Source of the DNA: CAYXVF01 sp964468125 | Lineage (GTDB): Bacteria > Myxococcota > XYA12-FULL-58-9 > CAYXVF01 | Length of the DNA stretch: 6,320 nt | Direction: 5' to 3' | Assembly: GCA_964468125.1 (NCBI GenBank) | Contig: CAYXVF010000185.1 | Location: 1-6,320, forward strand | Shown here: positions 1 to 6,307 of the stretch, in pieces | Layout of the letters: each line of letters opens with the position of its first letter | Numbering within the stretch: position 1 is the stretch's first letter | Made by a program: the position numbers and the translations under genes | Notes under the pieces: model-generated | The model's input: only the letters and a program-made list of their open reading frames with translations | What the model was told of the DNA's origin: nothing | Databases searched by the model: none

Positions 1-286
1 TGAGCTCGAAGCGAATCACGCCGTCCTCGAATTTCACGGTGCCCTTGAGCTTGCGCTGCGGGTGGTCGGACTTCATGTCCTGCTGAAGTCCGTCCTTCAG
101 TGTTGCTTCGACCGCGTAGGCGAGGTCGCCTTTTTGGTCGAGGGTACGGCGCGTGATCTGCACACGTCCATCAGCGAGGCTCTTTTCGTAATGCTCGATG
201 GTAAAGAGCTGCTCCCCGTCCACCAGGACGGAGCCGATGGCGGTGGGCGAGTTGGTCAAAGATAAAAAAACGATCGCGATCCACAT
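1..286 (-). CDS. Partial small exported protein of unknown function (N-terminal 95 residues)
   Basis: The minus strand is open from an ATG at 284-286 to the left edge with no stop, giving 95 codons; the C-terminus lies outside the window. The first residues, MWIAIVFLSLTNSPTAIGS, look like a short signal peptide, with possible cleavage after PTA at about residue 16, although there is no Lys/Arg before the hydrophobic core. The rest is hydrophilic with alternating charged and beta-prone segments (VLVDGEQLFTI, GTVKFEDGVIRFEL), suggesting a secreted or periplasmic beta-rich domain. GGAAAG at 290-295 is a plausible ribosome binding site. The frame stays open upstream to a stop at 371-373 but with no ATG, only a TTG at 320-322, so this ATG is preferred. 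I recognise no family. The overlapping plus-strand frame at 62-265 has no such features. The gene is divergent from the one at 384. Confidence 0.6.
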   Translation of the reverse strand, partial: MWIAIVFLSLTNSPTAIGSVLVDGEQLFTIEHYEKSLADGRVQITRRTLDQKGDLAYAVEATLKDGLQQDMKSDHPQRKLKGTVKFEDGVIRFEL

Positions 287-383
287 GGGCTTTCCATAAT
301 GCGGCCGGAGCCTCGAGTCCAAGAACTGATGGACGAAACACCGCGCCCTCGCTCTGGAGTCACCATTCGACTAGCCTGGGACG
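287..383. promoter_or_regulatory. Divergent intergenic spacer, presumably holding two promoters
   Basis: These 97 bases separate the start of the leftward partial gene (286) from the start of the rightward gene (384), so promoters for both should lie here or just inside the genes. I see no convincing -35/-10 pair for either direction. CATAAT at 294-299 is a fair -10 match for rightward transcription but has no -35 at the right distance. A short inverted repeat (GTCC, 10 bases, GGAC) lies at about 317-334, too weak to call an operator. Confidence 0.3.
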
Positions 384-1181
384 GTGCGACCGCGCCGTAA
401 TTCAGCCCCGTCGACCGACGAGCGCGACCCCTATGCCGAGGTCGCGCGCCTCTACGCGTTCTTCCGCCGGGAGTTCTTCAATTTCGACACGCACCTCTCC
501 TCGGTGGAGCGCGACTTCATCGAGGCCTGTATGGAGCGAAACCCCGAGGAGTGGGGTGTGGTCTATAACGATGGTTTCTCCTACAGCCTCTTTTCCTTCA
601 GCCATCGGGTTCGCGGCCGCTCCGTCAACTCATCCCGGGTCTTCTTCGCTCACCACCGGGACCCCTCGATGCGCGGGCTCTCCGAAGCGGTCTCGCGGGA
701 GTGGGGTTTCGAGCCGGGCGAGCTGCCGCTCTTCGACCAGACGGTCGGCTTCGGCTGGGACGTGATGGCCGGTATACGCAAGACCTACATCCTCCTGGAT
801 GACCTTTCAAAGGTCGCCGATGCAGAAATGGCCGACCTCTATGCGCAGGTTCGAGGCTACGACCTCTACACTCAGGGCCTCGCGAGCGTGAGCATCGTCC
901 ATGGGAAGATCGTCGAGAAGAAGATCTACGCGGCGCTGCGCGAGCCGGTGCCCGAGCTCGTCGAGCACCTGCCTTTTGCGGACTCGGTGATCCATACGAA
1001 TCTGATGGTGACGAGCGAGCGGGGAGTCGTGCCGCAGGTGGATGTGGGAGGCCAGCTCGATCCGGCCCATTTCAATCCCATCGCCGCGGCGATCATCGAA
1101 CGCTACGCCACCTTGGACCTCGGGGTCGACACCGTGGCCTATCAGGGGCCGGACGACTACGTGCTCTACATTCCCGCTTGA
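384..1181 (+). CDS. Hypothetical protein, 265 aa, no recognised family
   Basis: I do not recognise this protein. It starts at GTG 384, the first start after an in-frame TAG at 372-374. Only a weak GGGA precedes it and later in-frame starts look no better. The first 15 residues are polar and probably disordered. The body is a soluble mixed alpha/beta protein with no signal peptide, membrane segment or Cys cluster. Residues 20-50 are helical and rich in aromatic and acidic residues (LYAFFRREFFNFD). Residues 80-90 (VNSSRVFFAHH), 121-139 (VGFGWDVMAGIRKTYILLD), 166-185 (GLASVSIV, then EKKIYAAL) and 257-265 (DDYVLYIPA) read like beta strands. The recurring Lys-x-Tyr strand pattern faintly recalls ABBA-type prenyltransferases, but that is a guess, not an assignment. 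Codon use and amino-acid composition look like real coding sequence. Its end overlaps the convergent STAS-like gene by 16 bases. Confidence 0.82.
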   Translation: MRPRRNSAPSTDERDPYAEVARLYAFFRREFFNFDTHLSSVERDFIEACMERNPEEWGVVYNDGFSYSLFSFSHRVRGRSVNSSRVFFAHHRDPSMRGLSEAVSREWGFEPGELPLFDQTVGFGWDVMAGIRKTYILLDDLSKVADAEMADLYAQVRGYDLYTQGLASVSIVHGKIVEKKIYAALREPVPELVEHLPFADSVIHTNLMVTSERGVVPQVDVGGQLDPAHFNPIAAAIIERYATLDLGVDTVAYQGPDDYVLYIPA

Positions 1182-1564
1182 GCGAGCTTCTCTTGCACCC
1201 AAGCTCTGGCTTCGTTGATGTCGGTGAATTCCGCCCGAGGAAACGGGAAACGCGACTTCCATTCGATCGCCACCGCGATTCCGTGCTGCTGCTTCTGAGT
1301 GGCTTCTTTCTGCACCGCGGCTCCGCCGAGGCACAAACGTGCCCAGTCGTCACGACGTTTGTCGTAGTGCGCTGCGAGTGTGTCTCGCTGCCGGGCGTCT
1401 GGCAGAAACCCGGAGCGAATGTCAGCGACGTAAACGAAGCGTGTCCCGCGGGCGAGGACCGCTTCCATCTCCTGAACGAGCGCCTCCATCTCACCCTGGC
1501 TCATGGTTGCCGGGTAGACGATGTTGACGATGGGAAACTCACTTGAGACGACGAATTGCGTCAC
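1166..1564 (-). CDS. Small STAS-like (SpoIIAA-fold-like) protein, 132 aa
   Basis: A small soluble cytoplasmic protein with an alternating beta/alpha layout that suits a STAS or SpoIIAA-like fold. Strand FVVSSEFPIVNIVYPA is followed by a helix (residues 22-40), a core strand RFVYVADIRSG (42-52), the helix DARQRDTLAAHYDKRRDDW (56-74), a strand LGGAAV, then GIAVAIEWKSRFPFPRAEF and a C-terminal helix (INEARAWVQEKL). The pattern of core strand with Asp, QR helix, a strand before W-x-x-x-x-P-x-P and a final A-x-x-W helix is familiar from many myxobacterial hypothetical proteins. Such proteins could be anti-sigma-antagonist-like or protein-interaction modules; no phosphorylatable Ser is evident where canonical antagonists have one. 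I chose GTG 1562-1564 because AGAGGAG (1574-1580) precedes it by 9 bases. The frame could extend to GTG 1618. It lies 67 bases after the PilZ-Hsp70 gene, on the same strand. The fold call is moderate and the role unknown. Confidence 0.78.
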   Translation of the reverse strand: MTQFVVSSEFPIVNIVYPATMSQGEMEALVQEMEAVLARGTRFVYVADIRSGFLPDARQRDTLAAHYDKRRDDWARLCLGGAAVQKEATQKQQHGIAVAIEWKSRFPFPRAEFTDINEARAWVQEKLAQAGM

Positions 1565-1573
1565 GCTCTCGCA

Positions 1574-1580
1574 CTCCTCT
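1574..1580 (-). promoter_or_regulatory. Ribosome binding site deciding the start of the STAS-like gene
   Basis: On the minus strand AGAGGAG lies 9 bases before GTG 1562-1564. It is a much better match to the anti-Shine-Dalgarno sequence than anything before the farther GTG at 1616-1618, which has only AGGT directly abutting it. It therefore favours the 132-residue product over the 150-residue one. Confidence 0.55.
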
Positions 1581-1631
1581 GTCACACAGTAGTAGACGGC
1601 TCTGTGCCGGGGCAACACCTAGTCGAGCGCC

Positions 1632-3695
1632 CTAGTTCGAGCTGATCGGAAGCTCGAGCGCTGCACCGGTCTCCGGATGCTCGACGATGATTTGCATCTG
1701 GCCGTCGTCTTCGATCCGCACGTATGCGCGCATCTTGGCGCCCGCGAGCTCGCTGGCCATCGGCTCCGGGACACGCAGCGCACAAACCGGCTCGTTTTGC
1801 TCCGCGTCCTTGGCCTCGCCGCGCACGAGCACCACGATGTATTCGGTGCGAGAACGCGCGGTGGGCGGAATGAAGATCTCTCGCTCCGCCGGCAAGGGCG
1901 TGTTGCGCGGAAAAAGGGTGCGCATTTCCCCGTTGGGCAGGACGACGTGGACCGAGGCGGTGACGATCTCTGTGACGTCCAAGGGCGCCGCCAAAGGAGC
2001 GGTGGCCGGGGTTTCGAGCTCGAGCATGGGCTCATCGGGGCTTTGGCGCGAGAGCTCCGGTTCCACCTGGCGGGGGGCCTGCTCAGGGGCGGGTGAAGCA
2101 GAAGCGGACGGTTCCCAGGACGGTGGTTGAGGCTTGGGCTCGGGCTCTGGCTTGGCGCCGTAGACCCGGTCGGCGATGACTGCCGCACCGACGGCGACCG
2201 CGTGGTCCGGATGCACCCGACGGCTCGGTGCGCGGCCAAAGCGCTCGCGAAGGCTTCGAGAGACGATCGGGCTGCGCGATTGGCCGCCCACGAGAATCAC
2301 GTCGTCGAGCTCGGTCTGCGGTACCCGTGCCCGATCGAGAACCGTCTGTACGATCTGCAGGCTTCGATCCACCAGGTCCTGGACCAACGACTCGAACAGG
2401 TCTCGGGTCAAGGTGACGTTGATGTCGAGGGGAAAACCGTCTTTCGTGGCGACGAAAGGCACGTTCACCAAGGCCTCGTTCGCGCTGGAGAGCTGCCGTT
2501 TGGCTATTTCCACGGCGAAGCGGATGCGCTGGATCGCGATCGGATCGGCGCGCAGATCGACCCCGTGCTCGCGCTCGAAGCCGAAGAGCACGAACTGGAT
2601 CAAGCGGTCATCAAAGTCCGTACCCCCGAGAAATGGATCCCCCTCGGACGCCAAAACCTGCAGCTTGGCACCGCGGATCCGGAGGAGCGAAGCGTCGAAG
2701 GTGCCGCCGCCGAGGTCGTAAGCCAGGACCGTGAGCTCCCGGTCCAAATCCTGGCTGACCATACCGAACGCCACCGCCGCGGCGGTGGGCTCGTTGATGA
2801 GCCGCTCGATCTTCAGCCCGGCCCGGCGGCCCGCCGCAACGGTAGCCGCGCGCTGCGACTCGCCGAAGTAGGCTGGGACGGTGACTACCGCGCGCTCTAC
2901 CCTCTGGCCGAGGGCCGTGCTCGCGAGCTCCGTGAGCTCCGCCAAAACCCGTGCGGAGACCGATTCCAACGGAATGTTGCGCCCCTCCATTTGCGCCATG
3001 GCGTTGCCGTCGGGGCCTTCGATGAGCGCGTAGTTGAAGAAATGCCCGAGAGCCTGCACCTCCGCACTGCGGAAGGCGCGACCGAGGAATCGCTTCGAGC
3101 CGTAGACCGCTTGATAGGGGTCGAGGAGCATTTTTTCTTGAGCGGCGTGACCGACACTCACCGGCCCGGCTCGGTCGTAGTGGACGACGGATGGGATGGT
3201 TTCATAGCCCTTGTCGCTCGTGATCACCTTTGCTCGTCCGTCCTCGCGGACGAACGCGACACAGCTGTTGATCGTGCCCAAGTCGATCCCCACGACGGGT
3301 CCGTCCGACTTGGGCGAGACGGGACGTGGCGGGGGAAGCGCGGGCCGCTCGGTGGTAGCGCTTTGGGTCCGCTGGAAATGGCGCGCGAGCTTCTTGCCTG
3401 CCTCGTCCATTTGAATGAACCGAAGGCCCATCCCTGCCGTAGGGTCGTCGGTGGTCAAGCTCGGTTTCGAATGAATGACTTTTCCCACGAGTCTGCAGAT
3501 CACTCGGTCGTCGGGTAGGAGCAGCTCGATCAGGACGCGCGAGCCCACGGGTAGGGGTTGCGGGTCGTGCACAAACATGCCGCCGCTGCTCAGGTTCGCG
3601 GCGTAGCGGTCGCGCAGGTCGTGGCCGTCTTCGACGACGAGTCGCACGCGCGAATCGAATTGGATCCGCGTGTCTCGGGGAGTCGGCCCGCCCAT
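1632..3695 (-). CDS. PilZ-like domain fused to Hsp70 (DnaK-type), lidless, 687 aa
   Basis: An Hsp70 with an extra N-terminal domain. Residues 7-107 form a PilZ-like domain of the myxobacterial paralogous type (NLSSGGMFV at 34-42, PLPVGSRVLIELLLP, AGMGLRF); N-x-S-x-x-G is present but the RxxxR of classical c-di-GMP binders is not seen. A Pro-rich linker leads to the ATPase domain (134-510): VGIDLGTINSCVAF, SKRFLGR (200-206, catalytic-Lys equivalent K201), VVTVPAYFGESQRAAT, RLINEPTAAAVAFG, YDLGGGTFD (326-334), LGGTDFD, VILVGGQSRSPIV and HPDHAVAVGAAV. The ATP-binding and hydrolysis residues look intact. Residues 511-570 are a Pro/Glu/Ala-rich insert. Residues 571-687 match the DnaK substrate-binding beta-sandwich, starting LDVTEIV (DnaK LDVTPLS), with NGEMRTLFPRNTPLP and VLVRGEAKDAEQN; the helical lid is absent. 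It is probably a cytoplasmic ATP-dependent chaperone or regulator that may respond to a second messenger. It ends 67 bases before the STAS-like gene and starts 77 bases after the receptor gene. Confidence 0.93.
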   Translation of the reverse strand: MGGPTPRDTRIQFDSRVRLVVEDGHDLRDRYAANLSSGGMFVHDPQPLPVGSRVLIELLLPDDRVICRLVGKVIHSKPSLTTDDPTAGMGLRFIQMDEAGKKLARHFQRTQSATTERPALPPPRPVSPKSDGPVVGIDLGTINSCVAFVREDGRAKVITSDKGYETIPSVVHYDRAGPVSVGHAAQEKMLLDPYQAVYGSKRFLGRAFRSAEVQALGHFFNYALIEGPDGNAMAQMEGRNIPLESVSARVLAELTELASTALGQRVERAVVTVPAYFGESQRAATVAAGRRAGLKIERLINEPTAAAVAFGMVSQDLDRELTVLAYDLGGGTFDASLLRIRGAKLQVLASEGDPFLGGTDFDDRLIQFVLFGFEREHGVDLRADPIAIQRIRFAVEIAKRQLSSANEALVNVPFVATKDGFPLDINVTLTRDLFESLVQDLVDRSLQIVQTVLDRARVPQTELDDVILVGGQSRSPIVSRSLRERFGRAPSRRVHPDHAVAVGAAVIADRVYGAKPEPEPKPQPPSWEPSASASPAPEQAPRQVEPELSRQSPDEPMLELETPATAPLAAPLDVTEIVTASVHVVLPNGEMRTLFPRNTPLPAEREIFIPPTARSRTEYIVVLVRGEAKDAEQNEPVCALRVPEPMASELAGAKMRAYVRIEDDGQMQIIVEHPETGAALELPISSN

Positions 3696-3772
3696 AGGGG
3701 CTCACTATAGCCTTGGGCGTGGGGCTCGTTTGTTAATTCTTTTGGTCTCGCCGATCGAGCCGATCGCAGGGC
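3696..3772 (-). promoter_or_regulatory. Spacer before the Hsp70 fusion, with a weak candidate promoter
   Basis: This 77-base gap separates the receptor stop from the Hsp70 start. On the minus strand TATAGT (3704-3709) is a five-of-six -10 match. TTAACA (3731-3736) is a five-of-six -35 match, but the 21-base distance between them is too long for a good housekeeping promoter. Initiation from this -10 would fall within 1-2 bases of the ATG, giving a near-leaderless mRNA. No strong Shine-Dalgarno precedes the ATG, only GTGAG. No terminator with a T-run follows the receptor gene, so read-through is possible. Confidence 0.25.
3752..3766. repeat. Short perfect hairpin / tandem palindrome CGATCG-AGC-CGATCG
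   Basis: Two CGATCG palindromes separated by AGC lie 6 bases past the receptor stop codon. They can form a 6-bp stem with a 3-base loop and are also an 8-base direct repeat (GCCGATCG twice, one base apart). No T-run follows on either strand, so it is not a standard intrinsic terminator. It might stabilise the 3' end of the receptor message or be chance in GC-rich DNA. Confidence 0.35.
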
Positions 3773-6190
3773 TCAGAAGCGCGCATCCAAGGTGACGGTC
3801 AGGAAGCGCGGCTGCCCGCGGATCGACGTCGGCGTCCCTAGCGCACGGCCCGTGTTGCCTAGGTCCACGAAGTATTCTTCGTCGAGCAGGTTTTCCGCCC
3901 GGAAGGTCAAGCCGTACAGCTCGGTGTAGCGGAAGCCCAGGGTGGCATTGAACAGGGCGTAAGCGTCTTGGCGCAGATCCTGGGGAACGCCGCCGAGGTC
4001 ACCGGCGACCTCGTTCTCCGGGTTGAAAAAGAAGTCGCTTCGGTAGCTACCGAGAAGCGAGGCGTTCGCGACGAAATCGCTCGTGAGCGCGTAGGTGTAG
4101 CTAACGCCACCGGAGACGTTGATCTCCGGGGTGAGCCGAAAGCGATTGCCCTCCAGAGAGATCTCATTGCCGAGCACGTCCGCCGAGCTTCCGCTGTCGA
4201 TGCCGCCATCGAGGTACGCGACGTTCCCGAAGATGCTCAGACCACCGTCGAAGGTGAAGTTGGCCGCAGCCTCGAAGCCCTGAGCGCTCGCATCACCGGC
4301 GTTCAGGATCACCGACTGGCCGTCGAGAAATAGGAAAGTCTGAAAGTTCTTGTAGTCGTAGAGGAAGAACGCGGCCTCTCCGGTGAAACGCCCGACGCCG
4401 AGGTCGGCGGATCCCTTGACGCCAACCTCATAGGAGCGGACCGACTCCTTTTCGATGCGGCGTCGGTACTCGTCTTCCGTCTCGCCCGCACGCGGGTTGA
4501 TGTCGAGCCCGCCAGAGCGAATCCCGCGGGCGAAGCTCGCGTAGAGCAGCATGCCATCGAGTGGCCGAACCTCGAGCACGACGCGAGGCTCGATGTACTG
4601 GAAGACCGTATCGGTAACCAACGTCTGGCCTCCGGTGGTGCCGTCGAGCGCATTGGTCTCGAGGTCCGGCGGGACGAGCGCAGAGGGCACACCGAGGAGG
4701 TCCAAGAGGCCGGTGGAGCCGTTGCTCAAGGTGCGGTTACCGGGGCTGAAGGGATTGCTGGGGATCGAATCCAGGAAGCCGATGAGAGCGGGAATGTCCC
4801 CACCGATCGCGTCGCCGAGAAGGTCGAGGTTCGAGAAGGCGAGAGTCAGCGCCGAGCCGTCGCCCGCGGTGGGCGCGGTGTAGCTGTATTCCTTTTGGTC
4901 CTCGGTGATGCGAGCGCCGCCGGTGATGGCGAGCAGGTCTTTGATGATTTCAAACGTGCCGTCCAAGAACGCTGAGTAGCTCGTGGTGGTGTTCTGCGTG
5001 ATCGTTTGCTCGGTGATCTGCCCGAGGCCCGCGAAGGTCGGCAGGGAGAGGCCGTCGCCGGCGAGGAGCGGTAGGACGTTGTTGAAGAGGGGGTCCTGGT
5101 CGAAGAGCACCTTGCGATCGAGCGAGGCCTTCTCCTGATAGAAGCTCACGCCACCGAACATGCTGAAGGGGAGATCCGGGGTCCAGGTGAAACGAAACTC
5201 CTGGAAGATCAACTCGCTGTTCGTGCTCTCGTCGCCTTGGAGCAGCGGCAAGGAGATCCCGTCGATGTCGAAGACTTCGTCGGACTCGACGCGCCGGTAG
5301 CCGGTGGTGGAGGAAATCCGTAAGACGTCGTTCAGGTCCCAATCGATCAGGCCCGTCACCCCCGTCAGGCGACGGCTGAGGCTGAGCCCGGGGGTCTGCG
5401 CGGCGGGGCCGAAGCCATCCACCGGGTCGGTCTCCGGATTGCCGTTGTACTCGGTGAACGGATCCAGCTGCGCGAGCGCCGGCACCATCGTCTTGAAGGC
5501 CGTGTTCTCGGGTGTATCGACCTGGAAGTAGGAGATCACGTTGATGACGAGATCATCCATGGGGTCGAGGCGGAGCGAGCCCCGCAAATGCAGGGTGTCC
5601 TTGCCGTTGTAGGTGACGCCTTCTTCATTCGAGCTCTCCACGAAGCCTTCGCGATCGTGGAGCACCATGCCGAGGCGAATTGCGGCGTAGTCGCTGTCGC
5701 CGAGGGGGGAGTTGACCACGAACTGAGCGCGCTGATTTTGGTAGTTCCCGTACTGCAGCGCGACCTCCGCGCTCTTTTCGTAGGTCGGCTTGCGAAAGAT
5801 GAAGTTCACCGCGCCGTTCGAGGCGCCACGGCTGAAGAGCGTACCCTGAGGACCCTTGGCGACCTCGATGCGCTCGAGGTCGAAGAGCTCGATCGCTGCG
5901 CCGGCGGAGCGGCTCCCGGGAATGCCATCGAAGAAGACCGACACGTTCGGCTCAGCCTCCGGATCACCCACGTCCGAGGTGATGCCGCGGATGACGAAGG
6001 AGGGCGTATTGATCTGCTGGAGCTGTAGCTGGAAGCCTGGAATGTACTCGGCCGCGTCGTCCAGGTCGAAGAGGCCGTTGTCATCGAGGAAGGTGCCATT
6101 CACGACGCCGACGGAGAGCGGGACGTCCGTGATGTCCTGTTCGCGCTTCTGGGTGGTGATCGTCATCACCTCGACCTCTTCGTCACTCAC
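3773..6190 (-). CDS. TonB-dependent outer-membrane receptor, substrate unknown (805 aa from the first start in frame)
   Basis: A 22-strand-type outer-membrane active transporter that would take up a scarce ligand such as an iron complex, cobalamin or carbohydrate, powered by TonB-ExbBD. The N-terminus has a TonB-box-like stretch (EVEVMTITTQKREQ, residues 5-18) followed by DVPLSV. The plug (about 20-135) has FVIRGI, VFFDGIPG, LFDLERIEVAKGPQGTLF and GAVNFIFRKP. The barrel follows, including YASFARGIRSGG (550-561), SYEVGVKG (586-593) and a C-terminal VTLDARF ending in Phe, the outer-membrane assembly signal. Length is normal for a mature receptor. No signal peptide is encoded: the frame starts at GTG 6188-6190, stays open 39 codons further to an in-frame TAA at 6308-6310 with no start between, and that stretch encodes an (EP)9 tract. 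The true start is therefore probably upstream, across a frame break. Nothing nearby identifies the substrate. Confidence 0.93.
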   Translation of the reverse strand: MSDEEVEVMTITTQKREQDITDVPLSVGVVNGTFLDDNGLFDLDDAAEYIPGFQLQLQQINTPSFVIRGITSDVGDPEAEPNVSVFFDGIPGSRSAGAAIELFDLERIEVAKGPQGTLFSRGASNGAVNFIFRKPTYEKSAEVALQYGNYQNQRAQFVVNSPLGDSDYAAIRLGMVLHDREGFVESSNEEGVTYNGKDTLHLRGSLRLDPMDDLVINVISYFQVDTPENTAFKTMVPALAQLDPFTEYNGNPETDPVDGFGPAAQTPGLSLSRRLTGVTGLIDWDLNDVLRISSTTGYRRVESDEVFDIDGISLPLLQGDESTNSELIFQEFRFTWTPDLPFSMFGGVSFYQEKASLDRKVLFDQDPLFNNVLPLLAGDGLSLPTFAGLGQITEQTITQNTTTSYSAFLDGTFEIIKDLLAITGGARITEDQKEYSYTAPTAGDGSALTLAFSNLDLLGDAIGGDIPALIGFLDSIPSNPFSPGNRTLSNGSTGLLDLLGVPSALVPPDLETNALDGTTGGQTLVTDTVFQYIEPRVVLEVRPLDGMLLYASFARGIRSGGLDINPRAGETEDEYRRRIEKESVRSYEVGVKGSADLGVGRFTGEAAFFLYDYKNFQTFLFLDGQSVILNAGDASAQGFEAAANFTFDGGLSIFGNVAYLDGGIDSGSSADVLGNEISLEGNRFRLTPEINVSGGVSYTYALTSDFVANASLLGSYRSDFFFNPENEVAGDLGGVPQDLRQDAYALFNATLGFRYTELYGLTFRAENLLDEEYFVDLGNTGRALGTPTSIRGQPRFLTVTLDARF

Positions 6191-6307
<117 letters not shown>

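Noticed and set aside
62..265. 67-codon plus-strand frame
   Set aside because: It is antisense to the partial exported protein at 1-286, which has a signal-like N-terminus, a ribosome binding site and no stop to the window edge.
297..325. Leftward promoter TTGGAC / TATGGA for the partial gene
   Set aside because: Both hexamers are poor matches and the -10 would overlap the ribosome binding site.
807..1334. 175-codon minus-strand frame across the end of the unknown gene
   Set aside because: Arg/His-rich shadow composition, overlapping two better-supported genes on opposite strands.
1178..1546. 122-codon plus-strand frame opposite the STAS-like gene
   Set aside because: It covers only the antisense of that gene, and its translation has no coherent fold or motif; the minus-strand frame has a good ribosome binding site and ordered alpha/beta pattern.
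1616..1618. GTG as start of the STAS-like gene
   Set aside because: It has no spaced Shine-Dalgarno and adds 18 residues that do not fit the fold; GTG 1562-1564 has AGAGGAG 9 bases upstream.
2127..3518. 463-codon plus-strand frame as a real gene
   Set aside because: It lies wholly opposite the clear Hsp70 gene, has a biased Arg/Gly/His/Glu-rich composition and no recognisable domain, and is the usual antisense shadow of hsp70.
3752..3766. Hairpin as an intrinsic terminator of the receptor gene
   Set aside because: The stem is only 6 bp and no T-run follows on the minus strand.
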